Assembly (NCBI GenBank): GCA_030762895.1
Contig: JAUPTC010000240.1
Location: 1-64,000, forward strand
Direction of reading: 5' to 3'
Length of the DNA: 64,000 nt
From: Sophora flavescens
Taxonomy: Eukaryota > Streptophyta > Magnoliopsida > Fabales > Fabaceae
The notes beneath the pieces are model-generated. The model made no database searches, was not told the DNA's origin, and saw only the letters and a list, made by a program, of their open reading frames with translations. Made by a program: the position numbers and the translations under genes. Numbering within the stretch: the first letter of the stretch is position 1; each line of letters starts with the position of its first letter. Shown here in pieces: positions 24,701-36,240 of the stretch.

Positions 24701-27409
24701 AGTCAGTTCTTTAAACAACACGTAAGTGAACCTTTAACTTCAGTTCTTTTAACAATAAGTAAAGGTGATCGATTTTTTTTGGGCCACTTTTAACGTCAAA
24801 TCTTTAAACAACTGACGTTAAAGTGAACCTTTAACTTCAGTTCTTTTAACAATGAAGTAAAAGGTGATTGATTTTTAGTGAGCCACTTTAACGTCAGTTC
24901 TTTAAACAATGACGTAAAGTGAACCTTTAACTTCAGTTCTTTTATAAGTAAAGGTGATTGATTTTTAGTGAGCCACTTTTAACGTCAGTTCTTAACACAA
25001 CCGACGTTAAGTGAACCTTTAACTTCAGTTCTTTTAACAATGAAGTAAAAGGTGATTGATTTTTAGTGAGCCACTATCAACGTCACTTCTATAAACAACG
25101 ACGTAAGTGAACCTTTAAGTTCAGTTCTTTTAACAACTGAAGTAAAAGGTGATTGATTTTTAGTGAGCCACTTTCAACGCAGTTCTTTAAACAACGACGT
25201 AAGTGAACCTTTAACTTCAGTCTTTTAACAACTGAAGTAAAGGTGATTGATTTTTAGTGAGCCACTTTCAACGCAGTTCTTTAAACAACCGACGTTAAGT
25301 GAACCTTTAACTTCGCTTTTAACAACTGAAGTAAAAGGTGATTGAATTTTTAGTGACCCACTTTTAACGTCAGTTCTTTAAACAACGACGAAGTGAACCT
25401 TTAACTTCAGATCTTTTAACAACTGAAGCAAAACCTGAGTGAATTTTATGCGAGCCACATTTAAAGTCAGTTCATTAAACAACTGACGTAAGAAGTGAAA
25501 CTTTTAACTTCAGTTCTTTTAACAACTGAAGTAAAAGGTGATTGATTTTTAGTGAGCCACTTTAACGTCAGTTCTTTAAACAACTGACGTTAAAAGTGAA
25601 CCTTTTAACTTCAGTTCTTTTAACAACTGAAGTAAAAGTTGATTGATTTTCTAGTGAGCCACTTTTAACGTCAGTTCTTTCAACAACTGACGTTAACAGG
25701 TTCAATTTTAACATCAGTTCTTTTAACAACTGAAGTAAAGGGTGATTGATTTTTTTGTGAGCCACTTTTAACGTCAGTTCTTTAAACAACTGACGTTAAA
25801 AGTGAACCTTTTAACTTCAGTTCTTTTAACAACTGAAGTAAAAGGTGATTGATTTTTAGTGAGCCACTTTTAACGTCAGTTCTTTAAAAAACTGACGTTA
25901 AAAGTGAACCTTTAACTTCAGTTCTTTTAACAATTGAAGTAAAAGGTGATTCATTTTTAGTGAGACACTTTTAACGTCAGTTCTTTAAACAACTGACGTT
26001 AAATGTTAACCTTTTAACTTCAGTTCTTTTAACAACTGAAGTAAAAGGTGATTGATTGTTTTGTGAGCCACTTTTAACGTCAGTTCTTTAAACAACTGAC
26101 GTTAAAGTGAACCTTTTAACTTCAGTTCTTTTAACAACTGAAGTAAAAGGTGATTGATTTTTAGTGAGCCACTTTCAACGTCAGTTCTTTAAACAACTGA
26201 CATTAAAGTGAACCTTTTTACTTCAGTTCTTTTAACAACTGAAGTAAACGGTGATTGATGTTTTTGTGAGCCACTTTTAACGTCAGTTCTTTAAACAACT
26301 GACGTTAAAAGTGAACCTTTTAACTTCAGTCTTTTAACAACTGAAGTAAAGGTGATTGATTTTTAGTGAGCCACTTTTAACGCAGCTTTAAACAACTGAC
26401 GAAGTGAACCTTTAACTTCAGTTCTTTTAACAAAGAAGTAAATGGTGAATGATTTTTTAGTGAGCCACTTTTAACGTCAGTTCTTTAAACACGACGAAGT
26501 GAACCTTTAACTTCATTCTTTTAACAATAAGTAAAAGGTGATTGATTTTTAGTGAGCCACTTTAACGTCAGTTCTTTAAACAACCGACGAAGTGAACTTC
26601 AGTTCTTTTAACAACTGAAGTAAAAGGTGATTGATTTTTAGTGAGCCACTTTTAACGTCAGTTCTTTAAACAACAGACGTTAAAAGTGAACCTTTTAACT
26701 TCAGTTCTTTAAACAACTGAAGTAAAAGGTGATTGATTTTTAGTGAGCTCTTTAAACAACTGACGTTAAAAGTGAACCTTTTAACTTCAGTTCTTTTAAC
26801 AACTAAAGTAAAAGGTGAATGATTTTCTAGTGAGCCACTTTTAACTTCAGTTCTTTAAACAACTGACTTTAAAACTGAACCTTTTAACTTCAGTTCTTTT
26901 AACAACTGAAGTAAAAGGTGATTGATTTTTAGTGAGCCACTATTAACGTCAGTTCTTTAACTTCAGTTCCTTTAACAACTGAAGTAAAAGTTGATTGATT
27001 TTTTAGTGAGCCACTTTTAACGTCAGTTCTTTAAACAACTGACGTTAAAGTGAACCTTTTAACTTCAGTTCTTTTAACAACTGAAGTAAAAGGTGATTGA
27101 TTTTTAGTGAGCCACTTTTAACGTCAGTTCTTTAAACAACTGACATTAAAGTGAACCTTTTTACTTCAGTTCTTTTAACAATTTAGTAAAAGGTGATTGT
27201 TTTTCAGTGAGCCACTTTTAACGTCAGTTCTTTAAACAACTGACGTTAAATTGAACCTTTAACTGTTCTTTTATTAACTGAAGTAAAAGGTGATTGATTT
27301 TTTGTGAGCCACTTTTAACGTGAGTTCTTTAAACACGCGAAGTGAACCTTTTAACTTCAGTTCTTTTAACAACTGAAGTAAAAGGTGATTGATTTTTTAG
27401 TGAGCCACT

Positions 27410-27540
27410 TTTAACGTCACTTCTTTAAACAACTGTAACTTCAGTTCTTTTAACAACTGAAGTAAAAGGTGATTGATTTTCTAGTGAGCCACTTTTAACG
27501 TCAGTTCTTTAAACAACTTTTAACTTCATTTCTTTTTACA
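27410..27540 (+). repeat. Two neighbouring units with deletions after loop A
   Basis: At 27429 ACAACTGTAACTTCAG repeats the junction seen at 16471. One unit later, near 27514, AACAACTTTTAACTTC is an 18-bp deletion that is also seen near 38622. Both retain the left arm and loop of A and lose its right arm. Confidence 0.82.
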
Positions 27541-29160
27541 ATTGAAGTAAAGGGTGATTGATTTTTTAGTGAGCCACTTTTAACGTCAGTTCTTTAAACA
27601 ACTGACGTTAAAAGTGAAACTTTTAACTTAGGTTCTTTTAACAACTGAAGTAAAAGGTGATTGATTTTTAGTGAGCCACTTTAACGCAGTCTTTAAACAA
27701 TCGACGAAAGTGAACCTTTAACTTCAGTTCTTTTAACAACTTATGTAAAGGTGATTGATTTTTTAGTGAGCCACTTTTAACGTCAGTTCTTTAAACAACG
27801 ACGTTAAGTGAACCTTTAACTTCAGTTCTTTTAACAACTGAAGTAAAGGTGATTGATTTTTTAGTGAGCCACTTTATCTTCAGTTCTTTAAACAACGACG
27901 AAAGTGAACCTTTAACTTCGCTTTTAACAATAAAGTAAAAGGTGAAGGATATTTTAGGGAGCCACTTTTAACGACAGGTCTTTAAACAACGACGAAAGTG
28001 AACTTTAACTTCAGTTCTTTTAACAACTGAAGTAAAGGTGATTGATTTTTAGTGAGCCACTTTTAACGTCAGTTCTTTAAACAACGACGTAAAGTGAACC
28101 TTTAACTTCGTCTTTATAACTGAAGTAAAGGTGATTGATTTTTAGTGAGCCACTTTAACGTCAGTTCTTTAAACAACCGACGTTAAGTGAACCTTTTAAC
28201 TTCAGTTCTTTTAACAACTGAAGTAAAAGGTGATTGATTTTTAGTGAGCCACTTTTAACGTCAGTTCTTTAAACAACTGACGTTAAAAGTGAACCTTTTA
28301 ACTTCAGTTCTTTTAACAACTGAAGTAAAAGGTGATTGATTTTTAGTGAGCCACTTTTAACGTCAGTTCTTTAAACAACAGACGTTAAAAGTGAACCTGA
28401 TAACTAAAGTTCTTTTAACACTAAGTAAAAGGTGATTGATTTTTTAGTGAGCCACTTTAACGTCAGTTCTTTAAACAACCGACGTTAAAACTTAACCTTT
28501 TAACTTCAGTACTTTTAACACCTTAAGTAAAAGGTGATTGATTTTTTTGTGAGCCACTTTTAACGTCAGTTCTTTAAACAACTGACGTTAAAAGCGAACC
28601 TTTTAACTTCAGTTCTTTTAACAACTGAAGTAAAAGGTGATTGATTTTTTTGTATGCCACTTTTAACGTCAGTTCTTTCAACAACTGACGTCAAAAGTGA
28701 ACCTTTTAACTTCAGTCTTTTAACAACTGAGGTAAAACGTGATTGATTTTTAGTGAGCCACTTTTAACGTCAGTTCTTTAAACAACTGACGTTAAAAGTG
28801 AATCTTTTAACTTCAGTTCTTTTAACAACTGAAGTAAAAGGTGATTGATTTTTTTGTGTGCCACTTTTAACGTCAGTTATTTAAACAACTGACGTAAAAA
28901 GTGAACCTTTAAACATCAGTTCTTTTAACAATCAAGTAAAAGGTGATTGATTTTTAGTGAGCCACTTTTAACGTCAGTTCTTTAAACAATCGACGTTAAG
29001 TGAACCTTTAACTTCAGTCTTTTAACCACTGAAGTAAATGTGATTGATTTTTATTGAGCCACTTTAACGTCAGTTCTTTAAACAATGACGTTAAAGTGAA
29101 CCTTTAACTTCAGTTCTTTTAACAACTGAAGTAAAAGGTGATTGATTTTTAGTGAGCCAC

Positions 29161-29240
29161 TTTTAGTCTTTTTAAACAACGTTGTTCTTTACGTGTTATT
29201 TAACTTCTTTTAACCTTCTTTTAACAACTCAAGTAAAGGT
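29161..29240 (+). repeat. Most decayed island of the eroded domain
   Basis: The text TTTTAGTCTTTTTAAACAAC and then GTTGTTCTTTACGTG is only loosely alignable to the unit, followed by repeated CTTTTAAC pieces. A recognisable linker returns near 29240. I see no foreign sequence, only satellite fragments. Confidence 0.65.
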
Positions 29241-31547
29241 GATTGATTTTGAGTGTGCCACTTTTAACGTCAGTTCTTGAAACAACTGTCGTTAAAGCAC
29301 AACCTTTAAACTTCAGTTGTTTTAACAACTGAAGTAAAAGGTGATTGATTTTTAGTGAGCCACTTTAACGTCAGTTCTTAAACAACGCGAAAGTGAACCT
29401 TTAACTTCAGTACTTTAACAACTGAAGTAAAAGGTGATTGATTTTTAGTGAGCCACTTTAAACCTCAGTTCTTTAAACAACCGAAGTGAACCTTTAACTT
29501 CAGTTCTTTAACAATAAGTAAAAGGTGATTGATTTTTAGTGAGCCACTTTAACGCAGTCTTAAACAACGACGTAAAGTGAACCTTTTCACTTCAGTCTTT
29601 GAACAACTGAAGTAAAAGGTGATTGATTTTTAGTGAGCCACTTTTAACGTCAGTTATTTAAACAACTGACGATAAAAGTGAACCTTTTAACTTCAGTTCT
29701 TTTAACAACTGAAGTAAAAGGTGATTGATTTTTAGTGAGCCACTTTTAACGTCAGTTCTTTAAACAACTGACATCAAAAGTGAACCTTTTAACTTCAGTT
29801 CTTTTAACAACTGGAGTAAAAGGTGATTGATTTTTTTGTGAGCCACTTTTAACGTCAGTTCTTTAAACAACTGACGTAAGTGAACCTTTAACTCAGTTTA
29901 ACAAAAGTAAAGGTGATTGATTTTTAGTGAGCCACTTTTAACGTCAGTTCTTTAAACAACTGACGTAATATGTGAACCTTTTAACTTCAGTTCTTTTAAC
30001 AACTAAGTAAAAGGTGATTGATTTTTAGTGAGCCACTTTTAACGGCAGTTCTTTAAACAACGACGTTAAAGTGAACCATTTAACCTCTGTTCTTTTTACA
30101 ACTGAAGTAAAAGGTGATTGATTTTTAGTGAGCCACTTTAACGTCAGTTCTTTAAACAGACGTAAGTGAACTTTAACTTCTTTTAACAACTTAAGTAAAA
30201 GGTGATTGATTTTTAGTGAGCCACTTTAACGTCAGTTCTTTAAACAACTAACGTTAAAAGTGAACCTTTTAACTTCAGTTCTTTAAACAACTGAAGTAAA
30301 AGGTGATTGATTTTTAGTGAGCCACTTTAACGTCAGTTCTTTAAACAACTGACGTTAAAAGTGAACCTTTTAACTTCAGTTCTTTTAACAACTGAAGTAA
30401 AAGGTGATTGATTTTTAGTGAGCCAAACCAGTTCTTTAAACAACTGCGAAGAATTTAACTTTTAACAATAAGTAAAAGGTGATTGATTTTTAGTGAGCCA
30501 CTTTTAACGCCGTTCTTTAAACAAACGCGTAAGTGAACCTTTAACTTCAGTTCTTTTAACAATGAAGTAAAAGGTGATTGATTTTTAGTGAGCCACTTTT
30601 AACGTCAGTTCTTTAAACAACCGACGTTAAGTGAACCTTTAACTTCAGTTCTTTTAACAACTGAAGTAAAAGGTGATTGATTTTCTAGTGAGCCACTTTT
30701 AACGTCAGTTCTATAAACAACTGACATTAAAAGTGAACATTTTAACTTCAGTTCTATTAACAACTGAAGTAAAAGGTGATTGATTTTCTAGTGAGCCACT
30801 TTAAACGTTAGTTCTTAAACAATCGGCGTAAGTGAACCTTTAACTTCAGTTCTTTTAACAATGAAGTAAAGGTCATTGATTTTTTAGTGAGCCACTTTTA
30901 ACGTCAGTTCTCTAAACAACTGACGTTAAGTGAACCTATTAACTTCAGTTCTTTTAACAATCAAGTAAAAGGTGATTGATTTTTAGTGAGCCACTTTTAA
31001 CGTCAGTTCTTTAAACAACGACGTTAAAGTGAACCTCTTTTAACAATAAAGTAAAGGTGATTGATTTTTAGTGAGCCACTTTTAACGCAGTTCTTTAAAC
31101 AACGACGTTAAAGTGAACCTTTAACTTCAGTTCTTTAACAACTGAAGTAAAAGGTGATTGATTTTTTAGTGAGCCACTTTTAACGTCAGTTCTTTAAACA
31201 ACGCGTTAAAGTGAACTTTAACTTCAGTTCTTTTAACAACTGAAGTAAAGGTGATTGATTTTTAGTGAGCCACTTTTAACGTCAGTTCTTTAAACAACGA
31301 CGTTAAAGTGAACCTTTAACTTCAGTTCTTTAACAACTGAAGTAAAAGGTGATTCATTTTTAGTGAGACACTTTTAACGTCAGTTCTTTAAACAACTTAC
31401 GATAAACTCGAACCTTATAACTTCTGTTCTTTTAACAACTGAAGTAAAAGGTGATTGATTTTCTAGTGAGCCACTTTAACGTCAGTTCTTTAAACACGAC
31501 GTTAAAGTGAACCTTTAACTTCAGTTCTTTAACAATAAGTAAAAGGT

Positions 31548-31622
31548 GATTGATTTATGAGACTTAACGTAATTCTTTAAACAGGGATTGTTTAGGACAC
31601 TTTAACCCGTTTTAAAAAAGTG
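31548..31622 (+). repeat. Decayed island with unusual words
   Basis: GATTTATGAGACTTAACG, then ACAGGGATTGTTTAGGACAC and TTTAACCCG. The middle words have no clear counterpart in the unit. Normal repeat resumes at GTGAACC near 31621. Confidence 0.6.
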
Positions 31623-33120
31623 AACCTTTTAACTTCAGTCTTTTAACAACTGAGGTAAAACGTGATTGATTTTTAGTGAGCCACTTTTAACGTCAGTTCT
31701 TTAAACAACGCAAGTGAACCTTTAACTTCATTTTTAACAACTGAAGTAAAAGGTGATTGATTTTTAGTGAGCCACTTTTAACGTCGTTCTTTAAACAACC
31801 GACGTAAAGTGAACCTTTAACTTCAGTTCTTTTAACAATGAAGTATAAGGTTATTGATTTTTTCGTGAGCCACTTTTAACGTCAGTTCTTAAACAACGAC
31901 GTTAAAGTGAACTTTTACCTTCAGTCTTTTAACAACTGAGGTAAAACGTGATTGATTTTTAGTGAGCCACTTTTAACGTCAGTTCTTTAAACAACTGACG
32001 AAAAAAGTGAACATTTAACTTCAGTTCTTTTAACAACTGAAGTACAAGGTGATTGATTTATGAGCCACTTTAACCTTTTTAAACAATGGCGTTAAAGTGA
32101 ACCTTTTAACTTCAGTTCTTTTAACAAAGTAAAGGTGATTGATTTTTAGTGAGCCACTTTTAACGTCAGTTCTTTAAACAACGACGTAAAGTGAACCTTT
32201 AACTTCAGTTCTTTTAACAACTGAAGTAAGGGTGATTGATTTTTTAGTGAGCCACTTTCAACGTCAGTTCTTTAAACAACCGACGTTTAAAGTGAACCTT
32301 TTAACTTCAGTTCTTTTAACAACAGAAGTAAAGGGTGATTGATTTTTTAGTGAGCCACTTTTAACGTCAGTTCTTTAAACAACTGTTCTTTTTACAACTG
32401 AAGTAAAAGGTGATTGATTTTCTAGTCAGCCACTTTAAACGTAAGTTCTTTAAACAACTAACGATCAAAGTGAACCTTTTAACTTCAGTTCTTTTAACAA
32501 CTGAAGTAAAAGGTGATTGATTTTTAGTGAGCCACTTTGAACGCAGTTCTTTAAACAAACGCTAAGTGAACCTTTAACTTCAGTTCTTTTAACAATGAAG
32601 TAAAAGGTGATTGATTTTTAGTGAGCCACTTTAACGCAGTTCTTTAAACAACCGACGTAAGTGAACCTTTAACTTCAGTCTTTTAACAATGAAGTAAAAG
32701 GTGATTGATTTTTAGTGAGCCACTTTAACGTCAGTTCTTTAAACAACGACGAAAGTGAACCTTTAACTTCAGTTCTTTTAAAAACTGAAGTAAAAGCTGA
32801 TAGATTTAAAGTGAGCCACTTTAAACGTCAGTTCATTAAACAATTGACGTAAAAAGTGAACCTTAAAACATCAGTTCTTTTAACAACAGAAGTAAAAGGT
32901 GAGTGATTTTTTAGTGAGCCACTTAACGCAGTTCTTTAAACAACTGACGTTAAAGGGAACTTTTAACTTCAGTTCTTTTAACAACTAAAGTAAAAGGTGA
33001 TTGATTTTTTTTGGAGCCACTTTCAACGTCAGTTCATTAAACAACTGACGTTAAAAGTGAACCTTTTAACATCAGTTCTTTTAACAACTGAAGTAAAAGG
33101 TGATTGATTTTCTAGTGAGC

Positions 33121-33162
33121 CACTTTTAACGTCAGTTCTTTAAAGAACTGACGTTAAAAGTG
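33121..33162 (+). other. Perfect 42-bp palindrome (hairpin A without a loop)
   Basis: The last loop base is G instead of C, so CTTTAAAC becomes CTTTAAAG and the whole of hairpin A becomes self-complementary with no unpaired loop: centre TTCTTTAAAGAA, outer ends CAC and GTG. I checked both halves base by base. Confidence 0.93.
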
Positions 33163-33410
33163 AACCTTTTAACCTCAGTTCTTTTAACAACTGAAGTAAA
33201 AGGTGATTGATTTTTAGTGAGCCACTTTTAACGTCAGTTCTTTAAACAACGATGTTAAAAGTGAACTTTTAACTTCAGTTCTTTTAACAACTGAAGTAAA
33301 AGGTGATTGATTTTTAGTGAGCCACTTTTAACGTCAGTTCTTTAAACAACTGACGTTAAAAGTGAACCTTTTAACTTCAGTTCTTTTAACAACTGAAGTA
33401 AAAGGTGATT

Positions 33411-33469
33411 GATTTTTAGTGAGCCACTTTTAACGTCAGTTCTTTAAACAACTGAAGTAAAAGGTGATT
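33411..33469 (+). repeat. 59-bp A/B hybrid unit, type 2
   Basis: Hairpin A left arm and loop pass into the right arm of B (CTTTAAACAACTGAAG), as at 19512. Confidence 0.85.
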
Positions 33470-33646
33470 GATTTTTTTGTGAGCCACTTTTAACGTCAGT
33501 TCTTTAAACAACTGACGTTAAAAGTGAACCTTTTAACAACTGAAGTAAAGGGTGATTGATTTTTTAGTGAGTCATTTTAAAAAGTGAACCTTTTATCTTC
33601 AGTTCTTTTAACAACTGAAGTAAAAGGTGATTGATTTTTACTGAGC

Positions 33647-33688
33647 CACTTTTAACGTCAGTTCTTTAAAGAACTGACGTTAAAAGTG
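33647..33688 (+). other. Second perfect 42-bp palindrome
   Basis: Same C to G loop change as at 33121 with both 17-bp arms intact. The two perfect palindromes are 526 bp apart, inside the eroded domain. Other units carry the same loop change with imperfect arms (around 2255-2285, 6770-6805 and 62131-62145). Confidence 0.92.
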
Positions 33689-35570
33689 AAACATTTAAAC
33701 TCAGTTCTTTTAACAACTGAAGTAAAAGGTGATTGATATTTAGTGAGCCACTTTTAACGTCAGTTCTTTAAACAACAGACGTAAGTGAACCTTTAACTTC
33801 AGTTCTTTAACAACTGAAGTAAAGGTGATTGATTTTTAGTGAGCCACTTTCACCGTCAGTTCTTTAAACAACGACGTTAAAGTGAACCTTTAACTTCAGT
33901 TCTATTACCAACTGAAGTAATGGCTGATTGATTTATTAGTGAGCAACTTTTAACGACAGTTCTTTAAACAACCGACGTAAGTGAACCTTTAACTTCCTTT
34001 AACAACTGAAGTAAAGGTGATTGATTTTTAGTGAGCCACTTTAACGTCTTCTTTAAACAACGGCGTAAGTGAACCTTTAACAGTCTTTTAACAACTGAAG
34101 TAAAGGTGAGTGATTTTCCAGTGAGCCACTTTTAACGTCAGTTCTTTAAACAACTGACGTTAAAAGTGAACCTTTTAACTTCAGTTCTTTAAACAACTGA
34201 AGTAAAGGGTGATTGATTTTTTAGTGAGCTACATTAAACATCAGTTCTTTAAACAAATGACGTTAAAGTGAACCTTTTAACTTCAGTTCTTTTAACAACT
34301 GAAGTAAAGGGTGATTGATTTTTTAGTTTGCCACTTTTAACGTCAGTTGTTTAAACAATTGACGTTAAAAGCGAACCTTTAAACTTCAGTTCTTTTAACA
34401 ACTAAAGTAAAAGGTGATTGATTTTTAGTGAGCCACTTTTAACGTCAATTCTTTAAACAACTGACGTTAAAAGTGAACCTTTTAACTTCAGTTCTTTTAA
34501 CAACTGAAGTAAAAGGTGATTGATTTTTTAGTGAGCCACTTTTAACGTCAGTTCTTTAAACAACCGATGTTATAAGTGAACCTTTTAACTTCAGTTCTTT
34601 TAACAACTGAAGTAAAAGGTGATTGATTTTTTTGTGAGCCACTTTTAACGTCAGTTCTTTAAACAACTGACGTTTAAAGTTAACTTTTTAACTTCAGTTC
34701 TTTTAACAACTGAAGTAAAAGGTGATTGATTTTTAGTGAGCCACTTTTAACGTCAGTTCTTTAAACAACAGACATTTAAAGTGAACCTTTTAACTTCAGT
34801 TCTTTTAACAAATCAAGTAAAAGGTGATTGATTTTTAGTGAGCAACTTTTAACGTCAGTTCTTTAAACAACCGACGTTGAAAGTGAACCTTTTTACATCA
34901 GTTCTTTTAACAACTGAAGTAAAAGGTGATTGATTTTCTAGTGAGCCACTTTTAACGTCAGTTCTTTAAACAACCGACGTTAAAGTGAACCTTTTAACTT
35001 CAGTTCTTTTAACAACTGAAGTAAAAGGTGATTGATTTTCTAGTGAGCCACTTTTAACGTCAGTTCTTTAAACAACTGGCGTTAAAAGTGAACCTTTAAC
35101 TTCAGTTCTTTTAACAACTGAAGTAAAAGGTGATTGATTTTTAGTGAGCCACTTTTAACGTCAGTTCTTTGAACAACCGGCGTTAAAGTGAACCTTTAAC
35201 TTCAGTTCTTTTAACAACTGAAGTAAAAGGTGATTGATTTTAGTGAGCCACTTTAACGTCAGTTCTTTAAACTACCGACGTTAAAAGTGATCCTTTATCT
35301 TCAGTTCTTTTAACAACTGAAGTAAAAGGTGATTGATTTTCTAGTTAGCCACTTTTAACGTCAGTTCTTTAAACAACTGACGTTAAAAGTGAACCTATTA
35401 ACTTCAGTTCTTTTAACAACTGAAGTAAAAGGTGATTGATTTTCTAGTGAGCCACTTTTAACGTCAGTTCTTTAAACAACAGACGTTAAAGTGAACCTTT
35501 TAACTTCAGTTCTTTTAACAACTGAAGTAAAGGGTGATTGATTTTTTAGTGAGCCACTTTTAACGTCAGT

Positions 35571-35590
35571 TCTTTAAATTAACTTCAGTT
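35571..35590 (+). repeat. Deletion from loop A to hairpin B
   Basis: CTTTAAATTAACTTCAG: the loop of A joins the left arm of B. The same junction occurs at 36519-36535, 947 bp away, with different linker forms around it. Confidence 0.82.
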
Positions 35591-36180
35591 CTTTTAACAA
35601 CTGATGTAAAAGGTGATTGATTTTTTTGTGAGCCACTTTTAACGTCAGTTCTTTAAACATAACTTCAGTTCTTTTAACCACTGAAGTAAAAGGTGATTGA
35701 TTTTTTTGTGAGCCACTTTTAACGTCAGTTCTTTAAACAGCCGACGGTAAAGTGAACCTTTTAACTTCAGTTCTTTTAACAACTGAAGTAAAAGGTGATT
35801 GATTTTTAGTGAGCCACTTTTAACGTCAGTTCTTTAAACAACCGACGTTAAAAGTGAACCTTTTAACTTCAGTTCTTTTAACAACTGAAGTAAAAGGTGA
35901 TTGATTTTTAGTGAGCCACTTTTAACGTCAGTTCTTTAAACAACTGACGTTAAAAGTGAACCTTTTAACTTCAGTTCTTTTAACAACTAAAGTAAAAGGT
36001 GATTGATTTTTAGTGAGCCACTTTTAACGTCAGTTCTTTAAACAACTGACGTTAAAAGTGAACCTTTTAACTTCAGTTCTTTTAACAACTGAAGTAAAAG
36101 GTGATTGATTTTCTAGTGAGCCACTTTTAACGTCAGTTCTTTAAACAAAAGTGAACCTTTTAACTTCAGTTCTTTTAACA

Positions 36181-36240
36181 ACTGAAGTAAAGGTGATTAA
36201 TTTTTAACGAGTTCTTTAAACCGGCGTTAAAAGTGAAACC
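36181..36240 (+). repeat. Unit lacking the start of hairpin A
   Basis: GATTAATTTTTAACGAG: the linker fuses to TTTTTAACG, losing AGTGAGCCAC, and the hairpin is completed by a GCGG-like right arm (AAACCGGCG). Confidence 0.72.

Larger units (their letters stand above)
24201..34120 (+). repeat. Array domain 4: eroded units with many small deletions
   Basis: Most units are shortened by losses such as AACTGACG to AACGACG, GTTAAAAG to GTAAG, CCTTTTAAC to CCTTTAAC and CAACTGAAG to CAATAAG. The linker is mostly TTTTTAG. The order A, B, linker is still recognisable throughout. Two strongly decayed islands (29161-29220, 31548-31622) and two perfect palindromes (33121, 33647) lie here. The many homopolymer contractions fit either old, unselected DNA or long-read consensus error; read depth and quality would separate the two. 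Confidence 0.75.

Noticed and set aside
25568..25789. 73-codon open frame on the - strand
   Set aside because: Same peptide type as the frame at 3892, created by local indels and a rearranged A-B junction near 25690; not a gene.
32367..32558. 63-codon open frame on the - strand
   Set aside because: Arises from a truncated unit at 32380-32400; internally repetitive translation of the satellite.
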